Source of the DNA: Rosa chinensis
Taxonomy: Eukaryota; Streptophyta; Magnoliopsida; Rosales; Rosaceae
DNA: 64,000 nucleotides
NCBI RefSeq assembly: GCF_002994745.2
Contig: NC_037094.1
Location: 27,626,956-27,690,955, forward strand
Direction of reading: 5' to 3'
The position numbers and the translations under genes are program-made. Below are positions 34,391 through 46,216 of this stretch, one piece after another; positions within the stretch are counted from its first letter, which is position 1; the number at the start of each line of letters is the position of its first letter. The notes beneath the pieces are model-generated. The model did no database searches, was not told the DNA's origin, and saw only the letters and a program-made list of their open reading frames with translations.

Positions 34391-35677
34391 CAGCCGGCAG
34401 TGGCGACCACGCCTTCAACACCTTCTTCGTCGACCTCGATCCCGGCGCCGACTAGCACATCCCAAGCCTTCGTCGACCTCTGCCAATCACCGAACACCGT
34501 TCTGGTGCCGATCACTGATTTGGTGCCGACCATCCTCAATCATGGATCACCGATCTAAAGCTCCCATCCCGCTGCGGTGCCGGAACCTCACCAAACTGAG
34601 ACCGGTCGGAGATGGGCTGCAGGTGAGCGACTGGAGAAGAGGACATGGGGAAGACGAAGGCGGAGATGGCCTGCAGGTGAGCGACTAGAGAAGAGGACCT
34701 AGAGAAGATGAAGGCGGTCCGGTCGGAATCGGGCTAGAGAAGCATGGGTGTCCACAGGGGAACTTTGGGTGGCCGGAGAAAAATTCTTTTGTTTTTTTTT
34801 TTTTTTTCTGATTTTGTTGGTTTTTTTTTTTTTTTTTTTTCTGATTTCGCTGGTTTTTTTTTTTTTTTTTTTTTCCTGATCTCGATGGGAAGAGCTCCGA
34901 GAATGGGGAAGGAAAAAAAAGAAAAAAAAAGTGAACGTTTACAATTGAACATATAAATTGATCAATTGTGTCTGTAGTGTATTCATTTTGGTTCACTTGA
35001 GGGCAATAATATGATTATTGGAGGGTAATAATATGATTATTGGGGCAATAATATGAGTATTGGGAGGCAATAATATGATTACTGGGGGGCAATAATATGA
35101 TCAATTGTGACCTATAATGTATTCATTTTGGTTTTGGGAGTTTATACAATTCACTGGACGGAAATAATATGAATTTGGGAGGCAATAATATGATTACTGG
35201 GGGGCAATAATATGGTTACTAGATATTACTGGGGGGCAATAATATGATCAATTGTGACCTATAGTGTATTTATTTTGGTTTTAGGAGTTTATACAATTCA
35301 CTGGACGGAAATAATATGAATTTGGGAGGCAATAATATAATTACTGGGGGGCAATAATATGGTTACTGGGTATTATTAGGGGGCAATAAATTCAGACGCC
35401 GGAATCCGGTCACCAATCACCGGATTCCGGTCACCGGAGTCTGCAGCCGCCCACTAGTCACCGAAGTCCGGCAAGGTGGAGGATGACTTCCCCCTCTAAG
35501 TGAGAAAGAAGGAGAGGGCAAAAAAGTCTCAGAAATAAATAAAAAGAATAAAAAAAGAATTAATTGGGTAAAGGGGAAATAATCCCTTAGAGTGTTTTGG
35601 GTAAATGGGGTTAAAAAACAGTTAGTGGAGCAAGTGGGCAAATTTTAAGCTAAAATTGGGTAAATGAGCATTTCCCC
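34217..35677. mobile_element. Non-autonomous MULE with ~80-bp terminal inverted repeats, 1.46 kb
   Basis: The left terminus includes CTTACCCAATTTCAACTTAA and GCCCACTTACTCCACTAA. The right terminus in reverse complement includes ATTTACCCAATTTTAGCTTA and GCCCACTTGCTCCACTAA, so the match runs about 80 bp. The 9-bp target duplication is TACTTAAAA (34208-34216) and TACTTAAGA (35678-35686), one mismatch. The interior has a (CT)n run, a GC-rich stretch, several poly-T runs (34790-34875) and a repeat array; no transposase. Long inverted ends plus a 9-bp duplication identify a Mutator-like element. Confidence 0.85.
34990..35390. repeat. Array of GGGGGCAATAATATGATTA units inside the MULE
   Basis: A ~20-bp unit recurs many times, embedded in a larger duplication of about 130 bp that begins near 35070 and again near 35215 (both contain CAATTGTGACCTATA and TTCACTGGACGGAAATAATA). 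Confidence 0.8.
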
Positions 35678-35686
35678 TACTTAAGA

Positions 35687-36364
35687 AGCTAAGTACATCT
35701 CCTTAATTGTACCAAAGCATCCTTGAACAATTATATTTTTGTATTTTCAACAATTTGTTAATTTTTTTATCTCTATCAATTCAACCACGAATAATTTTAT
35801 AAGGGAGCTGCCTACGTGTACTTTCATTGACTTTCATTAACAAAACCAGAAAATGATTCTTAGAGGGACCGACCAAGTAGACAATTATAAAGATTTTCTG
35901 TTAGATCATAGTTTTTATTTTATTTTTATTTGTTTTGCTATATAGATAGTTCTAGAAAAGACTTTGATTCTCAAATAAATAATATATATATATATATACA
36001 TACATATCGATTAAATCTAATTAAAAGGAGTTGATCTTGGATCTTAATTAGTAATAACTATACCAAAATATTCAATAAATTTAGTTTAAGGAAATTCCAA
36101 ATCAGATTGTTTTGAATTTACTTTTGTATTAAATGATGGACATGTATAGAAATTAATTATGTTTAGGTAAATTATATAATTATAAAGGTATATAAGGAAA
36201 TTCTAAATAAATAAAAAAAGAATTTATTTGAATGTTATATTAATTTGATTGTCTAAAAATACATAAGGTAATTTAGGATTTTCGTATCTCCCTCTCTCTC
36301 CCTCCCTCCCTCCGTAACCAACCCCTACCTGTAACCATATACCTTTCTCTGGAGCTCACTTGGA
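35687..36364. other. Intergenic, AT-rich
   Basis: Contains a TA microsatellite near 35982-35998 and a CT-rich stretch near 36285-36313. No gene seen. Confidence 0.45.
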
Positions 36365-36589
36365 CCGCCAGAGCTAACTGCTGTCGAGAGAGAGCTTCCT
36401 TGTCAGTAGCTCTGTGCTCTTCTAGTACTTTCGGATTTCACAGAGAGCCACCGTCCCAGGGCGGTACCTGTGTGGCTTCTTCACTCCTCCGGTGGTTGGA
36501 GCCGACTTCCGGGCAGCCTTCGTCACCAGTTGTTTCCTTGGAGCCTTGCAGTCGGTGGACTTCCGAGCAATCTGCTTCGTACGGGCCAT
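36365..36589 (-). pseudogene. Histone H3 gene, 5' fragment
   Basis: From ATG at 36589 (minus) the frame reads [37 protein letters not shown] and RPGTVAL, the unmistakable N-terminal tail and start of histone H3, with substitutions (T6I, G12D, G13C, A21V and R to C after TVAL). Codon 56 is a stop (TAG at 36422-36424) where CAG is expected. Similarity continues through KSTELL and RKL, then ends near 36365, so the histone-fold helices 2 and 3 are missing. There is no intron in this part. A TATA box and a CCAAT box remain upstream, so this is a truncated gene copy rather than an mRNA-derived one. Confidence 0.9.
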
Positions 36590-36695
36590 CGATGGATCTT
36601 CTTCTAAATCCTAGAAACGCGAGATCGAGAGAGATAGAGGGAATTCAGATAATTGAGTTTGTTTGTTTGTGGTGAGAATGAAGAGGCCTTGCCGT

Positions 36696-36725
36696 CTATT
36701 TATATAGTGAACCTGTGCCTATTGG
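36696..36725 (-). promoter_or_regulatory. Relict promoter of the histone H3 fragment (TATA and CCAAT)
   Basis: On the minus strand TATATAAATAG lies at 36706-36696, about 107 bp upstream of the H3 ATG, with CCAAT at 36725-36721 about 20 bp further up. Confidence 0.55.
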
Positions 36726-37177
36726 ACAGTCACGGTCGTTGTCATCCAAAAGATCTGGTATGCGAGCTCCGGTGTTGGCAAAACTAGAGGTCTGCTTGAG
36801 TGCTTTAAGGGTTAGAGAGAGAGAGAGAGAGAACTGCGTGTAGAGAGAAGTCTTGGGTGTCCATAGCAATTGCTAGTGTAAAATACCAGTTTATTATTAT
36901 TTTTTATCATCAAACTTGAAGAGACGGATTTCCCTTATTAATATGCCACGTGGCATACTTGTAATGGAGAAGTTAACGGCATGTATGAAAACTGGGTCGG
37001 GTTTAAAAATTTATGTACTGATGTGATAGTTTCGAAACGTTGATTACCTTAATTATCAGTGGCTTTAAAAAAATTTCAAATAAAAAATTTGAAGTGAAAA
37101 AAAAAAAAAAAACCAAATATATAAATTATCCACCCGGACCACCCCTCTTATCCACTCAGACTGAACATCGGAAAACA
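36726..37177. promoter_or_regulatory. Upstream region and probable promoter of the RRM protein gene
   Basis: Shared spacer between the H3 fragment and the plus-strand RRM gene. It contains a GA microsatellite (about 36813-36831) and an A-run near 37099-37112. The transcription start is not determinable from sequence alone. Confidence 0.4.
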
Positions 37178-39755
37178 ATGGCGGCATTTGAAGCTGCGCT
37201 GTCTCTCCCCTCACTCTACTCTCCTTGTTCCTCTAAACCCCTCTCCTTTCCTAAACCCTTAAACCTTCGTATTCCCAATATCGTCCCTCCCATTTCTCAC
37301 AACTTCCTGTTCTCTCCTCCCCCACTTATCCCCACAAGAAACCTCTCTTTCGAGCTTCTGTGCTCCGCGGTGCAGGAGATTACAGCCGGGGAAGAACAGT
37401 TGGGACAAGACTCAGTGGAAGAGAAAACCGAAAACCAGCAAAACCTCAAGAGAAAGCTGTACGTGGTGAACTTGCCTTGGTCCCTCACTGTGGTCGATAT
37501 CAAGAACCTGTTTGGAGAATGTGGGGATGTTAAAGACGTTGAGGTTAGTGTTCTCTTTTGGGTTTGTCATTTTCTTTTTTGGGTGTTCGTCTGAGTTTGG
37601 ATATTGAGTTTGTGTGTTGGATTGTTTAGATTATAAAGCAACAAGATGGGAGGAACAGAGGCTTTGCATTTGTCACAATGGCTTCTGGGGAAGAAGCTCA
37701 GGCTGTCATTGATAAATTTGACTCTCAGGTAAGGCTATTTTGGTATTGGGACTTCTCTATTCAAATGGGGTTTGAGAAGTTTGTTCACTTTGCGGTTTTC
37801 GAACGTTTTATGTGTTGTCTTCAGTAGCAGTATGAAAGATACATAGGATGTGAGTATATGAGATTGGTGATATATATAAAAAAAAAAAAAAAAAGAGATA
37901 TCATGTTCTTTATTAAGGTGCAAAAAGTAGAATGGTAATTATCTATTCATGAGGTTGAAGTGGTTTGCAATAACTGCAAGTTTATATTCCCTGGTCAAAT
38001 CAAAGAAGTTTATTGTTTGTTATGAACGTCAGTTTTCTAATGAATAAGCTTGTATTGAAGTATCTTCAGAAGATATTTGCAGATATCTGGTCGTGTAGAG
38101 AGGGAAATGATCATTAAGATTGAAATAAGTTAATTCCTATTCTACTGTCGTAGGGAGGCTGGTTGTGTTGGGAATTTCCACCAACTTTTATTTTTTCTTG
38201 CTTTCTTGCAGATTTGAAATAGGTTCTTACCACGATATTATCGCTTTTGTTGTGTGTTGGCTATAGCTATTTGCATTCATTGGTTTGTTTCCTATTATAG
38301 CTTTTGTTGTGTTTAGGATACACATTTTCACTTCAAAGTTATTTGATTCAGGAGCTATCAGGTAGAACTATCAAGGTAGAGTTTGCAAAGCAATTTAAGA
38401 AACCATCTCCACGTCCTTCGACCCCTCAAGTTCAAGAGACTCGCTATAAACTTTATGTTTCCAATTTGGCATGGAAAGCAAGATCAAGCCATCTCAGAGA
38501 CTTTGTCTCTTTAAATTTTAAAACTCCAGTTTCAGCCCGTGTCGTCTTTGATGGGCCTTCAGGGAAGTCTGGTGGATATGGATTTGTTTCTTTTGCTACA
38601 AAGGAGGAGGCAGAGGAGGCAATTTCTGCTTTGAATGGGCACGTAAGAAAACTCAACTTCATGAGTCTTTCTCTTTATTTTGTTCTATTACTCTGCTCAA
38701 GTTTGGAAAATGCTTGATTACTTATTGAAATCATCAGGTCAAATGGATTTTTGTTCTCTTGATATCTAAAGTGATATAAACTAGTTTTCTATGATCAGCT
38801 GTATCCTAGACATTTTTACTGTACACATACTGCCTCTGGATTATGCAGTTATCCTAGGAGAGATTTTTATCACTTTTTAAGCAATTTTACACTGTTCAAG
38901 GAGTGGGGATTTTGATATTTTCTAGATACAGTTGAAGGGGATTTCATCATTGGCATCAGGTTCCCAACTTTTTCATTCTATATATGCATCCAGCAGTGTT
39001 CCATGCATGAATGAAACTGCAAAGTCCTAGGTGGATATTGAATTAGGTTGCAGCATTTGTCCACACCTAAATGGTGTATAAGAAAAGGGATTTAGATTTT
39101 GCCACAAGTCTGCATTTGTTGGAAGAACCAGAAAAAGACAGGATGAGTTTATTTTAGAGGAAGAGTGAGAGAGTGAGAGAGAGAGTATGAACACATACTC
39201 ACACCTTAACCCAAAACTATTGAAGAACTACATCATTGTCGTACATGATGAATATGAACTCCAAAGTTGTATTGATACTACATATGATACTGCATTTCGT
39301 TACTAGCATATCATTTTGAATCGAGAAGAAATGCGTTAACAGTGTGAGGGTTTCAGTGAAGGGACTGATTTTGACATAAGTACAAGATGTAGATCATATG
39401 TATTTGAAACAAGTAACAATCTAAGTTTATAATAACCCAGTGCAATGAATAAAATACTTTTATATATCAAGTATGATGGAGAAAGACATCTCTTTCTTCA
39501 TATACTTTCGTTGAAAGTTCAAAGCTTATGATTTGTTAACATTCTAGTTAACCATGGAATTCTTAACTCTAAATTTCATTTTCCAAGTCACACATAACAC
39601 TTCTGTTTTGGCAGGAATTGATGGGGCGGCCAGTGAATCTGAAATTTAGTGAGAAAAATGTAGGTGAATCTACAAGCCAAGAGGAAAACGTTGACTCCAA
39701 CCAAAATGGAAAGGAGGAGGAAGAGAAATTGGAGAGTCAGCCTGAAGAATCATAA
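37178..39755 (+). CDS. Chloroplast RNA-binding protein with two RRM domains (cp33/At2g35410-like)
   Basis: Four exons, 37178-37543, 37630-37728, 38352-38642 and 39615-39755, join with GT..AG borders into 298 codons. Residues 1 to about 62 are Ser/Pro-rich with few acidic residues, as in a chloroplast transit peptide. RRM1 has RNP2 LYVVNL (94-99) and RNP1 RGFAFVTM (132-139). RRM2 has RNP2 LYVSNL (189-194) and RNP1 GGYGFVSF (229-236). The tail is acidic (EENVDSNQNGKEEEEKLES). Such ribonucleoproteins bind and stabilise chloroplast RNAs and affect their editing and splicing. Phrases like NLPWS and NLAWKARS recall Arabidopsis At2g35410, from memory. The acidic linker characteristic of cp33 lies here between transit peptide and RRM1 (70-90). 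Start chosen as the first ATG with a transit-like N-terminus. Confidence 0.9.
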
Positions 39756-42700
39756 GTCCACGTACACATTCTTTGATCATCTTGATCCATATCTTTACGA
39801 GTATCAGTGGAATCTTTGGGCGAAGCAGAAATTTTGACCTCAGCCACCCATGTAGAGACGGAATGTGTTCTATTGTTTGTACATCTTGCATTTAGCATCT
39901 TGTTTAGTTTTTTTTGCTATTCTGCTACAATAGTTGTTTCCTGTCTTGCTAAAAATCTTGACATAGATGCTACTGGGTTGTGTAAGATATACAGATTTAT
40001 GGATTTTCTTAGTCATGGGAACTTCTTTTATAGCATTACGGGTAAGTATTATGCTTTTGATCAAAATATGTTCTGCATTCTTTATCCTCTGCTTCCCTCT
40101 TCCCCTGAATTTTATAGTAGGAACTACGAAAATGAAAGCAGTTCTGTATTAAGCATATTAGTTCTCCTGCTAATATTTTTCACGCTTCCTGCTGGTAATC
40201 ATAAAGTACTTGGCTAAGGAAACTTCCAACCATGTATTTATGATTGCTTATTGTATACATAAGAAACTTGATCATCTGCTTAAAGGTAGTTGTTCACACC
40301 TCTTTTGCAATTGATCCTGGATGTTAATTTGTTTTGCAGTGTCTACTAGAAGATGGAGAAATTTTATATATCTGAGTAAAAATGTCCATGTTACAAAAAG
40401 GTGAGTACAGTAAACCAATTGATTTGGGGAACTTCCTCTAAGGCAAAAACTTTTAAAGCCTGGAAAGCTCAATTACTGATAGATTAATGTTAAAGAACAT
40501 TCTGCCAGTCTTATCCTCATTTTGTTTCTTCATCTTCTCTCCCCATTGGATTGTATTTACTTGTTATTGCATAATAACTCATTTCTTCAAATATTGTATC
40601 CTGAATAAGTTAATTATGTTAATTTATTCACTTAGAAGATGATAATGGAGGAACTTGTAGGCTTGTAGTACACTAGTATATAGCAGGTTTTGCTGAACCA
40701 CAGTGACTTGCATGTATCAGCAAGCCACTGTCAGTAACTGTATGGTTGCAACTGCTATATTCCTGTTCTGTCTCTTGGTGTGAGTAACTTAGGTGTTTCT
40801 TCTTTTGTTCATGAAATTATCAAGTGGTGTTAGGATCAAGAACCAATGTTTCCTGTTTCATACTTGGGAAAAGGTGAAAGGAACTGATGGCTTGTAAACT
40901 GTGACGTGATTCTCTCTTAAAAAAGCCAGGGATTCAGGGGTCTAAACTGAAAGAAGGGAAAAACACCATGTTTTTTGTTTTTGTTTTTATATATACAATG
41001 CTTGTGCCATTTGCATTTTCTTGGAGGTGAGATATCAGATGACTGCGGTTTTTTTGTTTTCTATCTATCTCTCTTTCTTTCCTAATGAATTATGACTCCC
41101 CAGTTATAGCAAGCTATATACACATGCACTTGCAACACATGTATCTGCTACATAAACAGATGCACAATGACATTAAGTTGGTGTTCTCTTCTCCATATAT
41201 GCTAGTTTTCCACTCCATCTTCACTTGGACAATTTTCAGTTTTTTTTAAAAAAAAAAAAAACAAAAACAAAAAGTGGTCCAAAGTTTAAGGAATTGCTTG
41301 ATACGGAGAACTCTTAGTTCTTAAGACTTGTCTCCAGAAGAAAGCTTCTTAAATATCTGAAGCCACCTTTTAATTTTGGACTACACCTTTACTTGACCAA
41401 TAGTCTAAATGTATTGTAATATTGTATGTGTATCTTCATTGCTAGGAAATGGTGGGAAAATTGCATGAGGAAATGACAGAGATCAAATGACAAAAGTTGA
41501 ATATTGTAATGTAAAGTAAAAACCAAGTATCACGTTAGAATCATTTTGCAGGCTAAGAAGGATCTGGAAGTGGCTTGTGACTTTGAGCTGGAAAAATCAA
41601 AAGGAATGAAACGATGGTCCAAAGTTTAAAGGGAGTTGTATGGTAGACACACATTTTCTTAGCTCTTACTTCATTGTAGTTGTGAGAGAAGAGAGCTTCT
41701 TGATTGTCTGAAGTACTTTCTTTAGTGATTTTGGTTTTTGACTCCTTCACTTTAAGACTAATGATCTTTAAGAGGAAAACAAAAGGTGGTCCAGAGTTGG
41801 GGAGAAGTGTGTTTGATATAACTCTTGGTTCTTAGTTTTCTGAAGCGACCTTTTACTTCAATGGCATATCCTTTAGTCTGTAACTTCACCTTTACTTGAC
41901 CAATAGTCTAAAGGTATTGGTTGCAGAAACATTCTGGTGGGTTTTCCAGGAATTGGAAAATCATTCTTTGTTCTCATAATGGGACTGGGATTCCTTATCA
42001 AGAGAATGAGATATTGTTAAATTACAATCCTTTTTCAAGATGTAGTGCTTCAGCTTTTATGTTGTTGGGAAGAGATTACTGGCCCTACACTCTTGGAGAA
42101 TATATGCTCATCTCAAAAGGAATCCAAATCCTGGGTTTTGAGACCCACATTCTCACTTTTGTGCATTTGGGTGACAAAACGGTGCATTGCATTTTCCTTT
42201 TAATAATGCCATATTGTTTGTTCCCAAGTCCTAACATATATTCTCTCCCTTTCTTTTCTTTATATATAAGTAAAATAAAAAAGGGGAATGCCATGTTTCC
42301 TGAGGTTTGCTTTGTGGTATAAAGCATATACATTGACCCCAAGATGACTATTACACATGTTCTGGCCTAACATGGAGGCCGTGATCGCTTTATATCATGT
42401 GATTTGCTACATAACTATGGCGAGTAGGGTTGCCCTTTTAACCTTGCCCTTATTACAAGCTTCCGCGCAAGACTTGGGAAATATTAGCTTGTTGATGCAG
42501 ACTGATTTAGAAGAATAATTCTTCAGATCCCTTGTAAAAATGGACTTGTGAGTTTGGTACACCTATCTTGACAGCTCCTCCTTTTAGATTTGTTCAAGGT
42601 ATCTTTAACCAATTTAATGTAAACGGGTCTAGCACCATGCAATTTGCTCACTTGCAACTGCAAGTGTATTGTACAATATTAAAAGCATCCATAACTTTAA

Positions 42701-43178
42701 TGAATTCCCAACCAACATCACCAAGTTAGTCAACAAAACATTATCTCCAGAAAAAGATAGACTTAAAGAAGGAAAAAAAAAAAAATGAGCAAGTAAAGAA
42801 AGAAAAAGAAACACACATCTTGAAACCTTTGTTTTGCTTTCCATCTAAGCTTCTTTGGCCTCTCAACCCATTTTGTCTTTTTGAAAGAATTTATATTGCG
42901 GCAATTGTTCTGCTTCTACTTGCTGTTCATGCTTTTACAACCCCAGAGAATCTACAATACTCAGAGTCTTAGAGTGTATTCAGGTAAACTATTGTTTGTT
43001 TTCTAATATCAAACTCATTACCTTATTTCTGGGGGCCTCTGAGTTTGCTTATTAGATTCCTCTAGTGTCCGCAGTTGCATTTTGCTATTTGGAAAGTGGA
43101 TTAGAGGGAAGAAATAAAGGATGATATTACGAATGTGAGCAAGGTAAGAAAAGCTGTGTATATGATTTCAGATTAGTG
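39756..43178. other. 3' flank of the RRM gene and intergenic spacer
   Basis: No coding gene seen. A dispersed repeat occurs three times, near 41270-41415, 41605-41720 and 41785-41915. Shared phrases are TGGTCCAAAGTTTAA, CTTGATTGTCTGAAG-like text and CTTTACTTGACCAATAGTCT. The AT-rich sequence just before 43179 is the presumed promoter and leader of the RING gene. Confidence 0.5.
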
Positions 43179-44300
43179 ATGGGGTCTATAGGCAGTAGTA
43201 GTAGTTCAAAAACTTGGATACCATATATGAACAGCAGAGACTGTTCTCAAGGCTTTTGTAGTTTGTACTGTCCACAATGGTGCTACATCGTAATACCACC
43301 CCCTCCTTCCTTTGAGTTTCCTCAGGACAATTCATCTTCATCTCCAAATTTCTCTCCTCTTGTTATTGCAATCATTGGCATTTTGGTGAGTGCCTTTCTT
43401 CTTGTGAGCTACTACTCCATAATGTCCAAGTACTGCAGTAACGAGGACCGAAGAAGATCAACAAGCAGAGAAGACTATGGCCAGAATGAGGAGCTGGATG
43501 GTACCCAAAATCCTTCTATCCATGAACCGTGGTATGTTGTGACTGTCGGTTTGGATGAAGGTGTGATAAAGTCATTGGGAGTTTATAAGTACAAGAATGG
43601 AGATCACTTTGTTGAAGGGACGGATTGCGCTGTCTGTCTGAGTGAGTTTGAAGAAGATGAGAGCCTGAGGCTGTTGCCCAAGTGCAACCATGCTTTTCAT
43701 CTTCCATGTATTGATACATGGCTCAAGTCTCACTCGAATTGCCCTCTATGTCGTGCTAGCGTGGTTTCGACGAATGCTCCAACACATCAATTGCCTCCTG
43801 TTGTGACTGAAACTCCTCCAAGTAGTAGCAATGAAGATGAAAATGTAATCATGGGGGCACAAGTTTCAGAGACAGGTCATCCTCGAAATGTGGAGATATT
43901 GCATGGAGATGTCATTCCAAAGACACCAGTACGCGCTTTTAGTGATTTGGGTAATTCAGAAGAGAGGGATACCATAATAGAGATTGAAAGTGATGATACA
44001 TTTGATCAAACAGTCAGAAGGTCAGTCTCCATGGACTATTTATGTCAGAATAATCTCATTTTAGTTGCCGATATTCTCCGCATGAATGATGAAGAAGATG
44101 AAGAACATGTGCAAGGGTGCTCACAGTTAGAGTCAGATGAGATTGCTGGTCCTTCAAAACAATCAGTAGCTGGAGGAGTTGGAACTCATGGCCGCAGAAA
44201 AGAGACTCTGAGGCATGTTGCAATGAAGAGATCATTTTCAGGTGGGAGATTGTTTCTAACTAGGCCTGCAAGAGCCAGGCATATAGTAATTCCACTCTAG
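43179..44300 (+). CDS. RING-H2 ubiquitin ligase of the ATL family (ATL51/52-like)
   Basis: An intronless 373-residue protein. A Cys-containing N-terminus precedes one membrane helix (about 60-82, LVIAIIGILVSAFLLVSYYS). The GLD signature (GLDEGVI, about 124-130) and a canonical RING-H2 follow, with zinc ligands C150, C153, C169, H171, H174, C177, C188 and C191. This order (hydrophobic segment, GLD, RING-H2 with PxCxHxFHxxCIDxWL) defines the ATL family of membrane E3 ligases, many involved in defence or stress signalling. The C-terminus is acidic (NDEEDEEHVQG) and ends in a basic stretch (RPARARHIVIPL). ATG at 43179 is chosen; the preceding in-frame triplet is GTG, not a plant start. Closest type by overall layout is ATL51/52, an inference. 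Confidence 0.92.
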   Translation: MGSIGSSSSSKTWIPYMNSRDCSQGFCSLYCPQWCYIVIPPPPSFEFPQDNSSSSPNFSPLVIAIIGILVSAFLLVSYYSIMSKYCSNEDRRRSTSREDYGQNEELDGTQNPSIHEPWYVVTVGLDEGVIKSLGVYKYKNGDHFVEGTDCAVCLSEFEEDESLRLLPKCNHAFHLPCIDTWLKSHSNCPLCRASVVSTNAPTHQLPPVVTETPPSSSNEDENVIMGAQVSETGHPRNVEILHGDVIPKTPVRAFSDLGNSEERDTIIEIESDDTFDQTVRRSVSMDYLCQNNLILVADILRMNDEEDEEHVQGCSQLESDEIAGPSKQSVAGGVGTHGRRKETLRHVAMKRSFSGGRLFLTRPARARHIVIPL

Positions 44301-44747
44301 AAGAAAATTGAAGTGGAATCATGAAGAAGAAAAAGAGATCAAAGAATTTGGTCTGAGATAGCTATTACATTGATTTGAGTGATTACGATCCTTCTTGTAA
44401 GTTGTATTTCTTTTTTCTTTTGAAATTGAAAAGTTCTTGCACACAACAAGTCTATACAAGATTGAAACAAGATTAGAACAACACTAACATATATTCTCTT
44501 TAAGAAACAAGCGAGTAAGCAATTTAAAAAACAATCCTTGTGTACTAATGTCTCCTATCATCAATAATTGGAATTGCAGATTGAGATACAAACATTCTCC
44601 ATAGAGTAGAAAAAGAAGAAAGGAGATGGATCCAACTTTCACATTTAAAAACTAGGTTGAATTCATAAATGTGGACTTTGATAAATTGAGTATTCGCCCA
44701 TGTATGTACTGATTATTTTGTCTGCCATAGTAAAAATACCAAAGTCC
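44301..44747. other. 3' flanks between the RING gene and the F-box pseudogene
   Basis: Convergent 3' ends meet here. No further feature. Confidence 0.4.
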
Positions 44748-45823
44748 CTAACAATTTTTCTGCGGAAAGATTGAATAGTATTGTTTGTGTAGTATTATGC
44801 AATTCTTCTCGCAACTAGAGTCGGTGGAGGCTTCAATAGAGAATGAAGAACTTGGACCTAAGAACAATATTCTGCTCCCCAAGTTTGTTACCTCCGAGTC
44901 CGACCAATTTCCATTACTAAATGGAACCTCAAAAACCCTAAACTCAATAGCCTGGAAGCTGTCCTTGAATGTGTAAACATGTTGAACTGCCAATAAGACC
45001 CCCTCTCGATTCCACCAGAAAGTAATCCCAACATGACGTCCAAGTTTCAAAGGAACCGATTGACCAATAATCACCCTTATCCTTGCTTGTTCAGTGTCTT
45101 CAATGTGACAAACCAAGACACGTCCGCAGTTATCCACAATGTAGAATTGCATGTCCCTTACTCCCTTATAATAAGCTATATCACAGTAGAACGTATAATT
45201 CTCATTTGTTTCTTCTACCATGGTCCATTCATCTACCGGTCTACAAAATGTCAATCTGTCCCAATTGTAAACAGCCTTGACTACATAATCCGATGTCGAA
45301 GAAGGGCTCGATGATAAGGCAAACTTGTTCAAAGTGACACGGTTTTCTATAATGAGATAGTCCTTGTCTCCATAATGTTTATACATCATGAAATTTGGCA
45401 GCTTAACTATGGGATGATGATGTAAAGGATGCAACAGACTAACTTCAAAAATCTTCAGATACAGTAATTAGCCATCCTAGAGAAGAAGAATGCACGTCGC
45501 TTCTTTTAGCTTCTGCTAGACTAAGCGAGCGAATCTTACGTTTCCTCAGGTTGTAAAACTCACCGATGCTATTGGCTGCAATATTGTTGTCTCTGGGATA
45601 TAAAAGCAACAATGGAACTTGATGTGTCAATCCAGCCACCAGTAAAGTTTTCCTTGGCCGCGGCCAATCTCCATGCTTTACAAACTAGGCCAAAAGCAAT
45701 GAAGTCATCCAATAAAACCATCAGATTGGCAATAGACACAAGGACATCTTGGGATAAATCCGGATACAAACATTGTCTATAAATCCATAAATCTGGAATT
45801 TGAAACCTAGGGTAAGCGCACAT
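44748..45823 (-). pseudogene. F-box protein with DUF295 domain, frameshifted
   Basis: Minus strand. The N-terminal F-box is clear (DLSQDVLVSIANLMVLLDDF, then GLVCKAWRLAAAKENF). One frame change near 45640 leads to HQVPLLLLYPRD and GEFYNLRKRKIRSLSL. A second near 45450 leads to LLHPLHHHPIVKLPNF, then the long final frame to 44748, with VKAVYNWDRLTFCRP, DIAYYKGVRDMQFYIVDNCG and LGSRILFLGPSSSFSIEA. These are typical of DUF295 domains in the large, fast-changing plant F-box family. The protein would act as an SCF substrate receptor. Two one-base shifts break it. An unrecognised short intron could explain one of them but no good splice sites are seen. Confidence 0.75.
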
Positions 45824-46216
45824 GTATTATTGATTTTTTTTTTTGTCTGCCATAGTAAAAATAACTGTGATGCCTGCAGTCTTGGTTTGAGATTTACAGA
45901 ATAGCCAGTTGCCTAGTTCCCTCTATCTGATAGTTTCTACAGATCGCCTGCACTCTTCATGATGATAGTGTTTCTTTCAATCATGTGCCTAAACAAATTT
46001 ATCAACAAAAAAATAGGACAAAGATTGTACAACTGGCTAACTTACTCTGCTCCACAAGAAAAATAATCTCGACAAAGAAAACAACAATTTCATATTGCAA
46101 ATGCTGTTTGTTAAAACATATGTATTCTGTTCGATCCCAAATTGCTCACATGCAATTAGTACGAGTATATAGCCCTAAGACCATTCTTGTTACAAATGTA
46201 TGAATGCTATTTATGC
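45824..46216. other. Spacer between the F-box pseudogene and the WD40 gene
   Basis: Includes the 3' end of the WD40 transcript, on the minus strand. Nothing else seen. Confidence 0.4.

Noticed and set aside
34734..34996. Lysine-rich frames
   Set aside because: Products of poly-T/poly-A runs inside the MULE.
41921..42322. A 133-codon open frame
   Set aside because: No domain, poor composition and no splice context; likely chance in AT-rich DNA.
43176..43178. Start three bases upstream of the RING gene ATG
   Set aside because: The triplet is GTG, not an ATG; 43179 is the first true start codon.
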